A stretch of DNA of 64,000 nt from Desulfovibrionales bacterium (GCA_028715605.1 JAQURM010000004.1:1-64000); one strand, 5' to 3'. Shown: positions 1 through 7,582, counted from the first letter of the stretch. Notes: generated from the letters alone by a model not told the origin. Numbers and translations: made by a program.

Positions 1-100
1 GCAAATACTCTTCACATCCGATACAAAAATAGCTCAGGCTGCCCTGTATGACAATTCAAGTTGATACTTTCCTCCACCGAAAAGATAACTTAAAATAGGG

Positions 101-128
101 ACTAAACTGTTACCACTAAACTGTTACT
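101..128. repeat. Tandem 14-bp direct repeat at recQ stub junction
   Basis: Two adjacent copies of ACTAAACTGTTAC followed by C or T (101-114 and 115-128). The RecQ-like reading frame begins at the very next base, so the duplication marks the point where recQ homology is lost. It may be a scar of a deletion or of a departed insertion. Confidence 0.75.
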
Positions 129-695
129 GTGCGGAAGGGCATTGCCGAAGACGAGCACGTTCCGCCCTTTATCGTATTCTCAGACAAGACCCTCCGTGAG
201 ATGGCCAGGATCTCCCCGGTGACCCCGTCCGATATGAGCAGAATCAGTGGGGTTGGCGCTGCCAAGCTCGAACGGTACGGAGAGGCCTTTGTGCGTGCCA
301 TAAGAAGATACCTGGATGATAACCCCGGCATTTCCACGCGAGCCGGACAATATAGCGCTTTCGATGACGGGCCCGGCCCGAAAAAGAAAAAGGGCGAAAC
401 AGTGGAGGAGACGTATGGACTCTTCAGGAAAGGATTATCACTGGAGGAAATCGCAAGGCTGCGTGGACTTGCGCCGTCCACTATTGCCGCGCACATGGAA
501 CGGCTTATCCACGACGGCCGCGATGTCGATATAGACCGTCTTATTGATCCCGGAAAGCGGCAGCAAATCGAAGCCCTGTTCCTGACGCTCCAGCAGTGGA
601 ATCTCAACCCCATAGTAGAGCATTCGGAGGGGATGGTAACCTATGAGGAGGCCAGACTGGTAAGGGCCTGCCTGTTGTCCAAGTCTCCGGCATAG
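129..695 (+). pseudogene. recQ: C-terminal stub of RecQ DNA helicase (HRDC plus helix-turn-helix)
   Basis: The frame encodes about 188 residues matching only the end of RecQ. An HRDC domain (residues 1-65, with VPPFIVFSDKTLREMA and the helical SRISGVGAAKLERYG) is followed by a charged linker and the helix-turn-helix tail found in many bacterial RecQ proteins (GLSLEEIARLRGLAPSTIAAH, about residues 103-123). Full RecQ is about 600 residues or more; the helicase core with Walker A and DEAH motifs and the zinc domain are missing. The first possible start is GTG at 129, and an in-frame stop lies just upstream (117-119), with no convincing ribosome site. I infer a decapitated remnant. HRDC-only proteins exist, so expression of the stub cannot be excluded. 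Confidence 0.8.
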
Positions 696-803
696 ACGGG
701 AGTTAATATAGGATGTGCCCCCGTCCCGTATTATTACATCACCAAATTTTGATAAGACAGAGGCTTGTTCACATGTGGGGCTACTACAATGTCTTCAAGC
801 TTC

Positions 804-833
804 TTGACAAATTGTATATTTCTGAGATATACA
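804..833 (+). promoter_or_regulatory. Promoter and possible autoregulatory operator of brnTA
   Basis: TTGACA at 804-809 is followed after 18 bases by TATACA (828-833). An imperfect palindrome, TATATTTCTGAGATATA, overlaps the -10 region and is a natural site for repression by the CopG-type antitoxin. A transcript from here would start almost on the brnT ATG at 840. Confidence 0.5.
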
Positions 834-839
834 TAATTT

Positions 840-1142
840 ATGGGTATAATAGATCAACTGGTCAAATGCGTTGGATTTGAATGGGACGAAGGGAACCTCC
901 TGAAGAATTGGGAAAAACATGGCGTGTCGGCTGCAGAATGTGAGCAGGTTTTTTTCAATCGGCCTTTGATTACAGCCCAGGATGAAAAACATTCGAAAGG
1001 GGAAAGGCGATTTTACGCCTTGGGGCATACAGACGCCCAAAGGTATTTATTTGTAGTTTTTACGATCAGGAGTAATCGTATCCGGGTCATCTCGGCCAGG
1101 GATATGAACAAGAAAGAGAGAAAGGAGTACGAATTATTATGA
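840..1142 (+). CDS. brnT: BrnT family toxin (RelE-fold ribonuclease)
   Basis: BrnT toxins are small RelE-like ribonucleases that stop translation by cutting mRNA and are held in check by BrnA. The 100-residue product has the family pattern: FEWDEGN near the N-terminus (residues 13-19), HGVSAAECEQVF, the strand RRFYALGHTDAQRYLFVVFT and the terminal RIRVISAR followed by a basic helix. The last codons overlap brnA by four bases (ATGA), the usual toxin-first order of this module. The ATG at 840 lies so close to the predicted -10 box that the message may be leaderless. Family assignment is secure; activity is inferred. Confidence 0.88.
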   Translation: MGIIDQLVKCVGFEWDEGNLLKNWEKHGVSAAECEQVFFNRPLITAQDEKHSKGERRFYALGHTDAQRYLFVVFTIRSNRIRVISARDMNKKERKEYELL

Positions 1143-1411
1143 AAAAGAAGATCCCCAAATTTACATCGGAAGATGAAGAGCGTAAATTTTGGGCCACTGC
1201 GGATTCAACTGAATACGTCGATTGGAAAAAGGCCGGGAGGGTAGTTTTACCCAATCTCAAACCTTCACTTAAGACGATCTCGTTGCGTCTCCCGGAATTC
1301 ATGATAGAAGAACTTAAACTTTTGGCAAACAAACGTGACATTCCTTATCAGTCCTTGCTTAAAATGTTTCTAAGCGAACGTATAGAGCAAGAATTGAAAT
1401 CGGAAACATGA
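1139..1411 (+). CDS. brnA: BrnA-type antitoxin, CopG family
   Basis: The 90-residue product is the antitoxin of the preceding BrnT. Its N-terminal half (IPKFTSEDEERKFWATAD) is the toxin-binding region typical of this COG5304/CopG group, and its C-terminal half (LKTISLRLPEFMIEELKLLA, then YQSLLKMFLSERI) is a ribbon-helix-helix DNA-binding fold that should repress the operon. It starts inside the brnT stop codon region (ATGA), so translation is probably coupled. About 160 bases of apparently empty sequence separate it from the convergent DUF4062 gene. Confidence 0.85.
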   Translation: MKKKIPKFTSEDEERKFWATADSTEYVDWKKAGRVVLPNLKPSLKTISLRLPEFMIEELKLLANKRDIPYQSLLKMFLSERIEQELKSET

Positions 1412-1571
1412 CGAAAAAGACCGAAGATTGTCCCGGTCGATGGTAATGGGTTGCAATTAATCGAATAAGGTTTTGTTACTTTTTTACCAGCGTCCCAACA
1501 TCCCAGACTTAAGATAACTAGAAGACATGACAGGATTTCTGGTTCCAAAAGTTACAAAGGCATTTCACGGT

Positions 1572-3311
1572 TTAGTGATTCCCTTGTCCGTTCGTCTGTT
1601 TCTGTGACTTGCTACGCTCAAACTGTACCAACGCCTTGACGATACTCTCGAAAGACTCTATGTTCCTTATCCCAGCATTTACGAATGATTGGTTTATCAT
1701 TTCTTCAATTTCTGAGGCTGGCATTTCCCGGCCAAATAGCCTTGTGAGTTCGCGGATTGCGAAACTGGCAGCCTGGCGGATATCTCCAGAAAAAAATAGA
1801 AACTTAGCCCTATTCATTATCACGCCGGTATCACCAGGGAAGTAGTTCAGCGCCCGATCGGAAACCAGAAGTCCCTCCTCAACTTCCTTCAATTCTCCCA
1901 ACACGCACTGAAGGTTCTTCCATGCTGCAAGAATCGTAGGATCTCCTTCAACCGCCCTCCTTAGAAGTCGCGCCGCGTATTGCAACTCAAGTTTTCTCTC
2001 GTAAAGCGTCCAACCAATATTGTTGTAGTCGGAAGGATACAGGTAATGCTTTTCCTCAAGTTCAGTTAGCCAGGCGATAACCCCCTTAATGTCATTCATA
2101 TGGATTAGGCAATAGACTCTTTTTATGGAAAGATCATAGTCAAAGCCCCATAATTGAAAGAATTTGTCTATCTCTACCATGCACTTGCCCCACTCCTCTG
2201 AAGAGTAAAAAATGTAGGCTCTAATCTTCTCATGGTATTTGGTATCTCTTAGGCCCTCAGTCTTGGTAAGTGCTTCTTCCTTTATTCCCACCAAGGCGAG
2301 TGCTATGCAAAGATTTGACAAGTTAATATGGTTTTTTTCGAATGAGCACGCTTTCTCCGCATATTCCAGAGCTTTCGTGTACTCCTTTCTTGAGAAGTAA
2401 ATCCCCACCAAATGCCCCAATGCAGACGCCTTGTCTGGCTTTATAGCCAATGCTTTCAGATAGTACTCAATTGCCTCATCGTATCGGCCCTTGTCTCGAT
2501 AATAGATTCCGATGTTATATAACGTGGCATCAGCTTCGCTATTCAATTCCAAGGCTTTCTTGTAACTGAAAAGAGCATCATCCAGATGCCCCATTTCGTA
2601 CAAGACAAGACCTCTGTTATTGTATGCTTGCCAATTGTATGGGTCTCTCAGGAGAATGATCTCGTAGATCAAAAGAGCTTCCTTCAAATTCCCAGTTTCT
2701 TCCGCCCTTAATGTTGCAAGAACAACCAACTGATCTGCGTCCATGTCTCTGAACGTGTCGCTTTCAGAGATGCGCATTAGAAGGTCGTGGTCATAGTATC
2801 GTAGGCTACTCCCGAAGTATTCTCTGGTCGATGAAACGGCCACATAATCTTGGTCTAGTTTCTCAACCCTTATTGTCTCGGAATACTTACGTGTCAGGTC
2901 AGATAGGATGTCGTTTCTGATCTTGGAGCACAGGTCCATGGGGTCATTGAATGATCCGCAATGAACCCGGTACGCCTGTTGCCCGATGAATTCTGCTAAC
3001 CTTTCGTCTCGTTTACCTGTGTTCCGAATGTAAACGAATATTCTCAGATTTGAATTACTGGCCTCCAAAAACTCTTTTTCGACCGCATCGCGTAATTGTT
3101 CGTCCAACAAGAGGATAAGCAAATCTGAGTGCCTCACTTCGTCGATATAGGCCTTTTCAATAGGTCGCGGGCTAGCGTGTTCCTCAATGGCATAAAGTTC
3201 AAAGAACTCTTTGAGAACTGCGTCAGTCCCAAAGAGAATCCTGATCCCGCCCCTTTCGCTGTCGAGCTCGCCAGCCATTGCCGAACTTAGAAAAACGATT
3301 AATCGTTTCAT
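1572..3311 (-). CDS. DUF4062-like N-terminal domain fused to TPR repeats
   Basis: A 579-residue cytoplasmic protein. Residues 1-150 resemble DUF4062, a TIR/nucleoside-deoxyribosyltransferase-like Rossmann fold: RLIVFLSSAM at the start, then HSDLLILLLDEQLRDAVEKE with a conserved acidic residue, then a strand RIFVYIRNT. From about residue 195 the rest is helical and contains tetratricopeptide repeats; three adjacent units are clear (NWQAYNNRGLVLYEMGHLDD, DATLYNIGIYYRDKGRYDEA, KASALGHLVGIYFSRKEYTK). Known DUF4062 domains often sit in front of STAND or TPR sensor regions in conflict-system proteins, so an infection-sensing role is possible. No nuclease, protease or ATPase module is visible, and no partner gene is adjacent. 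Function is inference; architecture is well supported. Confidence 0.7.
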   Translation of the reverse strand: MKRLIVFLSSAMAGELDSERGGIRILFGTDAVLKEFFELYAIEEHASPRPIEKAYIDEVRHSDLLILLLDEQLRDAVEKEFLEASNSNLRIFVYIRNTGKRDERLAEFIGQQAYRVHCGSFNDPMDLCSKIRNDILSDLTRKYSETIRVEKLDQDYVAVSSTREYFGSSLRYYDHDLLMRISESDTFRDMDADQLVVLATLRAEETGNLKEALLIYEIILLRDPYNWQAYNNRGLVLYEMGHLDDALFSYKKALELNSEADATLYNIGIYYRDKGRYDEAIEYYLKALAIKPDKASALGHLVGIYFSRKEYTKALEYAEKACSFEKNHINLSNLCIALALVGIKEEALTKTEGLRDTKYHEKIRAYIFYSSEEWGKCMVEIDKFFQLWGFDYDLSIKRVYCLIHMNDIKGVIAWLTELEEKHYLYPSDYNNIGWTLYERKLELQYAARLLRRAVEGDPTILAAWKNLQCVLGELKEVEEGLLVSDRALNYFPGDTGVIMNRAKFLFFSGDIRQAASFAIRELTRLFGREMPASEIEEMINQSFVNAGIRNIESFESIVKALVQFERSKSQKQTNGQGNH

Positions 3312-3565
3312 TGTCTTATCCTTAACATCGCCCCGTGCTGGATCAATTCTTCATCTCACGCCTTCGAATAAGAGTTTTTACGGCGCGAAGCCGCCCTTAA
3401 AAAGTATAGTTAAACTGAACCGCGCACGCCACGTTGTTATTTGGAAATTTATCGGCTCAGTATAGCTGTATTGTTTGATTTTATAGCAGGAATTGATCGA
3501 TATTCCAAGATGAAACGTTGTAGGTATGTTGTGGGTATGTAATTTAGGATGTCCCCCATGCCCTG

Positions 3566-3739
3566 CAATACCTTATCTATTTTCCCTTAAACGTATTACA
3601 CGAAGGTCCGTGGGAGTTAACGTAGTTTGAACGGTTCTGCCGGTATCCTTTCCGAAATAATCAAATGCTGCCACCAACAGATAATCCATCACGCTTCTAA
3701 GGTCGCGGCTCTCTCCCTCGCTCACAGTGTCGCCCGCCC
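3566..3739 (-). pseudogene. Duplicated 3' end of the DUF4136 lipoprotein gene
   Basis: These 174 bases align without gaps to 4543-4716, the last ~55 codons and stop of the lipoprotein gene at 4550-5191, with 13 mismatches by eye (about 92.5% identity), all but one of them transitions. Homology stops abruptly at 3739, where group II intron sequence begins, so this copy lacks a start, signal peptide and most of the domain. The stretch 3312-3565 before it shows nothing recognisable. Confidence 0.88.
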
Positions 3740-3858
3740 GTAGGTGAACATCTATTATCCAGCTACGGCCCGATAGGCTTCATGAACCGCCTAGTCCGCC
3801 GCAGGCGGATGCCAGGTGGTGTGGGGACCAGGGGAGAGAAGCCCCCGGGTACCCCGAT
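3740..3858 (+). mobile_element. Group II intron remnant: domains V-VI and 3' end
   Basis: Domain V is visible at 3786-3820: a lower stem ACCGCCT/AGGTGGT, an upper stem TCCGCC/GGCGGA around GCA, and a short bulge on the 3' side. Domain VI follows (3823-3855): GGGG and CCCC close a hairpin with an unpaired A at 3851. That A lies eight bases from the end of the element, which finishes in GAT at 3858; a bulged A seven or eight bases from a terminal AY is the hallmark of a group II 3' end. Domains I-IV and the reverse transcriptase are missing. The upstream bases 3740-3785 are probably the end of domain IV. Confidence 0.78.
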
Positions 3859-4139
3859 TAAGGCTTCTTTTTTGGGTCTTGTCTATTGTCAAATACAGAA
3901 TGTATTATAATTGCATTATGTTCAATCGTATAAAATATAGAAAAAGGGAATCTTCTTATCGGGCACCCACGAAAACACGAATATCGAATTTGGTATATCT
4001 CCGGATAATGAATAATGTTTTGCAAGGCGGCCTCTACACAATTCAGAAACTCAAAGCCAAGTCCCCTCCGTTGTCTTTCATACCAAGCAAAAGCTAATTC
4101 GACATCATCTTTTGACCTGTCAGTATAACGAAGCTTCAT
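3858..4139 (-). CDS. RelE/ParE family toxin
   Basis: The 93-residue product has the RelE/ParE plasmid-stabilisation pattern: YTDRSKDDVELAFAWYE with an N-terminal helix pair, GLGFEFLNCVEAALQNI, then a strand series ending RRFPFSIFYTIEHNAIIIHSVFDNRQDP. Such toxins act on ribosome-bound mRNA or on gyrase; the subgroup cannot be told from sequence alone. It overlaps the upstream antitoxin gene by four bases. Its stop codon (3858-3860) touches the last base of the group II intron remnant, so the last few residues may have been altered by that junction. Confidence 0.85.
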   Translation of the reverse strand: MKLRYTDRSKDDVELAFAWYERQRRGLGFEFLNCVEAALQNIIHYPEIYQIRYSCFRGCPIRRFPFSIFYTIEHNAIIIHSVFDNRQDPKKKP

Positions 4140-4363
4140 TTGTATTTATTCCTTATTCCCTCGTGAACTGACTGCCAATCATGAAGATTTTGTTCGCCGG
4201 CTTTGTATTGGCTATATCTTTTATCAAGTTCTCGTTTTTGCCATTCAGGCATCGGGAGCTCTGAGTTACTTTGGGCGATAGAATCCCAGATATCTTCTAT
4301 CAGCAATAATTTTTCCGAAAGATTTAATTTTTTTATTTCTTGCTTAATTTCGTCGGGTCTCAT
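4136..4363 (-). CDS. Addiction module antitoxin (unstable antitoxin family, PF09720-like)
   Basis: The 75-residue product fits the short antitoxins that pair with RelE/ParE toxins: an N-terminal helix LSEKLLLIEDIWDSIA, the LPMPEWQKRELDKR block (about residues 36-49), and a charged C-terminal helix. The gene precedes the toxin with ATGA overlap, the usual order for this family. A palindrome at 4413-4427 lies about 50 bases upstream. The pair sits between a broken copy and the intact copy of the DUF4136 lipoprotein gene, so it was probably brought in by rearrangement. Confidence 0.85.
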   Translation of the reverse strand: MRPDEIKQEIKKLNLSEKLLLIEDIWDSIAQSNSELPMPEWQKRELDKRYSQYKAGEQNLHDWQSVHEGIRNKYK

Positions 4364-4412
4364 TTTGAAATCTCCCTATGTCTTTTATGTTATTCATATC
4401 ACCATTAAGTCT

Positions 4413-4427
4413 TAACATTGCATGTTA
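4413..4427. promoter_or_regulatory. Palindrome upstream of RelE-type module
   Basis: TAACAT-TGC-ATGTTA is a perfect 6+3+6 inverted repeat about 50 bases before the antitoxin start. It could be the operator used for autoregulation. This rests on position only. Confidence 0.35.
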
Positions 4428-4494
4428 GCTGTCGACTGCCTTTTTTCATAGTCATAGAGAAAAAAGAGGGTGGCGTCAAGCACAAAAGGGGGGA

Positions 4495-4520
4495 GAAATG
4501 CGCTCGCTATGCATGTTCAA
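4495..4520. repeat. Dispersed repeat with core ATGCGCTCGCTATGCATG
   Basis: The same ~25-bp unit recurs at 7447-7473 (with two changes) and, as an inverted pair, inside 21947-22275. Here it lies just after the end of the DUF4136 lipoprotein gene. Confidence 0.75.
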
Positions 4521-4549
4521 CGCAGTCAATACGTGTCCCGCACAACACC

Positions 4550-5191
4550 TTATCTGTTTTCCCTTAAACGTATTACGCGAGGGTCCGTGGGAGCTAACGT
4601 AGTTTGAACAGTTCTGCCGGTATCCTTTCCGAAATAATCAAATGTTGTCACCAGTAGATAATCTATCACGATTCTAAGGTCACGGCTCTCTCCCTCGCTC
4701 ACAGTGTCGCCCGCCCAGACTACCTCCGTTTGACCGGATTCACGTAGTTTATGGGCATCTATCACTCTTATTGATAATGACCGGGTAAGATACTGAATGG
4801 AATAAGGTTCATACCTGTATACAGTTTCATAATACCACGTCTTTGAATAAGGATCATAGGCTCTGATGTCTTGAGGTCTCGAAATAAATCCTGTATACAA
4901 AGGGCCTCGACCTATCCCATACCGAAAGACAAGGTGAAAGTCCGCATCCTCAGCCGGGGAAAGTGGATAACCCTTTTTTTTGAGCAGCCGGGCTATTTTT
5001 GACGCCACCTCTCTTTCAAGGAGAGGGTTGTCGGCTTCCGGGCTCTGTACTACAAATATTGTCTTGCCGGGGACCAGAGATGGAGGGCGTGCCGGATCCA
5101 AATAGCCGGTTACATCGATGCGGTAGGTAGCGCAGCTTGTGGCCCCAAGAATCAGACCAACGAAAAGGAAAAATTTAAGTAGAAATCTCAT
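4550..5191 (-). CDS. DUF4136-type outer-membrane lipoprotein
   Basis: Starting at the ATG at 5191, the product is 213 residues with a lipoprotein signal (MRFLLKFFLFVGLILGATSC, lipid-acceptor Cys20). A purine-rich ribosome site (AGAGGGA) stands just upstream, so the longer frame to 5233 is unlikely. The mature part resembles DUF4136: an early strand (TIFVVQSPEADNP), a helix over REVASKIARLLKKKGY, and a long strand pair containing DADFHLVFRYGIG. Members are anchored envelope proteins of unknown function. It closes a minus-strand run that includes two other lipoproteins and the glycyl radical enzyme genes. Its last 55 codons are duplicated at 3566-3739. Confidence 0.7.
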   Translation of the reverse strand: MRFLLKFFLFVGLILGATSCATYRIDVTGYLDPARPPSLVPGKTIFVVQSPEADNPLLEREVASKIARLLKKKGYPLSPAEDADFHLVFRYGIGRGPLYTGFISRPQDIRAYDPYSKTWYYETVYRYEPYSIQYLTRSLSIRVIDAHKLRESGQTEVVWAGDTVSEGESRDLRIVIDYLLVTTFDYFGKDTGRTVQTTLAPTDPRVIRLRENR

Positions 5192-5295
5192 AGGGAATCC
5201 CTCTGCCCGGACTAAGTCCTCATGCCTCGTCAAACCGGATCAGATGCCCCCAGGGACCCTTCGCCAACAAACCCCTGAAGAACCCTTTTTCATCT

Positions 5296-5372
5296 GAAAA
5301 TCCCCCTGTATCCCCCTTTCCCAAAGGGGGATTTAACGGATGTTCCCTTTACTAGGGGGGTGAGGGGGATTA
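5296..5372. repeat. Palindromic CCCCCTTT/AAAGGGGG repeat
   Basis: A C-rich arm followed by its G-rich complement, then a second inverted set. The same family occurs at 21536-21672, 30535-30582 (inside a gene) and 42937-43018. It occupies most of the 219-base gap between two lipoprotein genes. Confidence 0.75.
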
Positions 5373-5410
5373 TTTTCATTGTCCTTGTGTCATCATACGG
5401 CATGTGTGTT

Positions 5411-6376
5411 TCATCTTACTACATCGAATCCGATCTCAACCCTCATCTTTTCCCAGTCCTCATCCAGGAGTAGAAAATAACCGAAATTCCTGTACCGGTA
5501 CAGGTCTGGATCAAGACCTGGATTGTATGCCCTGGAGATATCCGTAGCATAGAGAAGCTGGCCCATATAGAGGCCTTCGGCTATCTGTACTATCTCATCG
5601 ATACAGTAGTTATCCGGCGGAAAGGTCTTGAGCTTGGGCCAGCGATAGTTAAACTGATAGACCATGCGTCCCTTATTATCCGGGTTAACCGATCGGCCCT
5701 CCCGGCCAATAAAAAAGAAGCCTTTCACATCATAGTCACGGGTTCTTATCTCTTCGGCTGTAGCCGGCTCCAATTCTATCTGGAGGGCTTCCATGGCGTC
5801 CACGGCCGCTTTCTGGCGGGATGTCCGGGCGCTGTAGGTATTGGAACCCCAGGTCGTTGGGACTTGGCCGGTCTCAAAGCCATCGGTTATATCTTTAAGC
5901 CTTTCCACTTTACATTCTTCAAAGGTCTTGCCGGTCCAGGGCGAAAAGACCCTGACCAGGGGCCAGGGGATGTTGAGGAGGTTGATATTCAGGCATTTAA
6001 CCAGTTCCTGACTCTGAAAGGCCACCACTGCGCCGTGTACGTAACCCTGCATGTCCTGAGGCGCAATGCTACAGTTAAATATCTTTTGGAGTTTGTCAAA
6101 ATACGGTGATTTTGTGCCTATGTCCTTTTGTAGCTCATCCGAATAAAATTTCATCAGGGCTAAAACTGTCCCTCTTTCTTTCAGATCCCTTTCTATTTCC
6201 GCCAGCAACCGGTCTTTTGGGCCTTCCATACATTCTTTTTTAAAAGTAAACCGGGTAAACTTTTCCGGTTGAGGCCCCAGGCCTTCTCCCTGCCTGCCGG
6301 CGACGGCGCAGGAAGAAAGAAAAATAGCCACAAGGCATAGGATAAAGCATCTGAGGTTGTTACTTTGAGCCTTCAT
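5411..6376 (-). CDS. Lipoprotein of unknown function, paralogue of the upstream gene
   Basis: The 321-residue product has a lipoprotein signal ending LSSC (Cys23), so it is probably anchored on the outer membrane facing the periplasm. I do not recognise the family. It shares several blocks with the protein encoded at 6430-7398: SPWTGKTFE (against SPWDGKIFE), FNYRWPKLK (against LNYRWRNLK), IDEIVQIAEGLYMGQLLYATD (against IDELVEIADGLYLGQLLFATD) and the ending FGYFLLLDEDWEK (against FGYFLLMDDDWNR). The two are therefore tandem duplicates that have diverged widely. A 53-base spacer suggests co-transcription. The conserved GLYLGQLL block is the likely functional core. Confidence 0.7.
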   Translation of the reverse strand: MKAQSNNLRCFILCLVAIFLSSCAVAGRQGEGLGPQPEKFTRFTFKKECMEGPKDRLLAEIERDLKERGTVLALMKFYSDELQKDIGTKSPYFDKLQKIFNCSIAPQDMQGYVHGAVVAFQSQELVKCLNINLLNIPWPLVRVFSPWTGKTFEECKVERLKDITDGFETGQVPTTWGSNTYSARTSRQKAAVDAMEALQIELEPATAEEIRTRDYDVKGFFFIGREGRSVNPDNKGRMVYQFNYRWPKLKTFPPDNYCIDEIVQIAEGLYMGQLLYATDISRAYNPGLDPDLYRYRNFGYFLLLDEDWEKMRVEIGFDVVR

Positions 6377-6429
6377 ATTAATCCTCCTTTAGGTTACAGA
6401 ATAAAAATACAGAATACAGAAGTTAGGAG

Positions 6430-7398
6430 TCAGGAGCCGGGAGTCATAAGATAGACCTTTTCTCGGTTCCAGTCGTCATCCATCAACAGGAAATAGCCAA
6501 AATGTTCGTACTGGTACGCGGCTGCCGGACAACCGGGATCATAATCTTTGAGAATGTTGTCGGTGGCAAAAAGCAGTTGCCCGAGATAAAGTCCGTCGGC
6601 TATCTCTACTAACTCATCTATAAGATAGCGTAGGGGCGGAGAATTTTTAAGGTTACGCCACCGATAATTGAGCTGGAGAACCTGCTTGCCCGGATTGCCG
6701 GGATATACTGATTCTGCCCTATGCGCTATAAAGAGTCCGCCTTTTTTATCATACCCATATTTCTCTTTCTCTGCCGGCGGCGCGTCCTTCAGGCCGAGCC
6801 AAAAGGTAAGCACCTCCGTACTCAGGACATTCCAGACCGATCCCCAGACCTCTTTGAAACAGTTTATGCCCATAAAGGTAGGGACGGCGCCTTTTTCCCA
6901 GCCTTCTGTATATTCCGCAAGCTCGGCATTGATAGCGGGTTCAAATATCTTGCCGTCCCATGGTGAGGCCTCGCTTAAGGTTGCGCTCCAGAGGCGATTA
7001 AGGAAACCGCCATAGCGGTGTTCTCCCTTTTTTAAGACCAGCGTCAGGCCATAGTGATGACCCCGGAGATCGACCGGACGCCCCTTGGCAAAAAGCCAGG
7101 CCAGTCGCCCGAGATAGGGAGAATCCGGAGAGGCATCTTTTTCCAGTTCTTTCATGTAAAAATGCATAAGTTCAAGGATAGACGCCTTCCCTTCCAAATC
7201 CTTCCCGATGGCCAGAAACACGGGATCGTCCCGGATGTCAGTGGTGTCGAATTTAAATTCTGTAAACTTCGGCGTGAGCTGTGGTCTTTCCGGCCTGGGC
7301 TGAGGAGTGGTGGCGCAGGAGGTAATAATTAATAACGTAAAGAACGATACCAAAACAGGCAGCCATTTTATTTTCACGCCCCGGCGTATCTGCGACAT
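6430..7398 (-). CDS. Lipoprotein of unknown function, tandem paralogue
   Basis: With the ATG at 7398 the product is 322 residues, with a basic N-terminus, a hydrophobic stretch and a lipobox ending TSC (Cys28). The upstream AGGAGG seven bases away supports this start; a longer frame to 7473 merely runs through a dispersed repeat. The first eight codons (MSQIRRGV) are themselves encoded by a copy of the 19-bp microrepeat described in the findings. The rest aligns in blocks with the next gene (5411-6376), including the SPW(D/T)GK.FE and GLYLGQLL segments. Periplasmic, lipid-anchored; function unknown. Confidence 0.7.
   Translation of the reverse strand: MSQIRRGVKIKWLPVLVSFFTLLIITSCATTPQPRPERPQLTPKFTEFKFDTTDIRDDPVFLAIGKDLEGKASILELMHFYMKELEKDASPDSPYLGRLAWLFAKGRPVDLRGHHYGLTLVLKKGEHRYGGFLNRLWSATLSEASPWDGKIFEPAINAELAEYTEGWEKGAVPTFMGINCFKEVWGSVWNVLSTEVLTFWLGLKDAPPAEKEKYGYDKKGGLFIAHRAESVYPGNPGKQVLQLNYRWRNLKNSPPLRYLIDELVEIADGLYLGQLLFATDNILKDYDPGCPAAAYQYEHFGYFLLMDDDWNREKVYLMTPGS
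7375..7395. repeat. 19-bp microrepeat copy 1
   Basis: Two mismatches to the consensus CGCCCCGGCGCATCTTCGA. It encodes residues 2-8 of the lipoprotein ending at 7398. Confidence 0.7.
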
Positions 7399-7446
7399 GT
7401 GCGGCCCTCCTTTAAGGCTATAAGTCTGAATTTGAAGCAAGGTGCG

Positions 7447-7473
7447 GAAAATGCGCTCGTTACGCATGTTCAA
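7447..7473. repeat. Dispersed repeat with core ATGCGCTCGTTACGCATG
   Basis: Second copy of the unit at 4495-4520, differing at two positions. It lies in the leader of the lipoprotein gene and accounts for the spurious N-terminal extension of that frame. Confidence 0.7.
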
Positions 7474-7494
7474 ATGACAGAATCCAACTAGCGA

Positions 7495-7582
7495 ATGTCA
7501 TTAGTCAATAGTCATTTGTCACTGGTAAAATTGATCCATTTTCCCAACTTAACTAATGACTAATGACCAGTGACGAGTGACA
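7495..7582. repeat. Inverted-repeat element, GTCATTAGTC/GACTAATGAC family
   Basis: About 88 bases with mutually complementary ends built from GTCATTAGTCAATAGTCA and TGACTAATGACCAGTGAC around a less conserved centre. Related copies are at 17460-17556, 49250-49335 and 57248-57325. It fills the gap between the activase gene and the first lipoprotein gene. Confidence 0.75.

Noticed and set aside
3837-3872. AGAAGCC/GGCTTCT hairpin with six T, looking like an intrinsic terminator
   Set aside because: The left part belongs to domain VI of the group II intron remnant, and no plus-strand gene ends here.
7399-7473. Upstream extension of the lipoprotein frame to 7473
   Set aside because: The added residues are encoded by a dispersed repeat, and AGGAGG stands right before the inner ATG at 7398.
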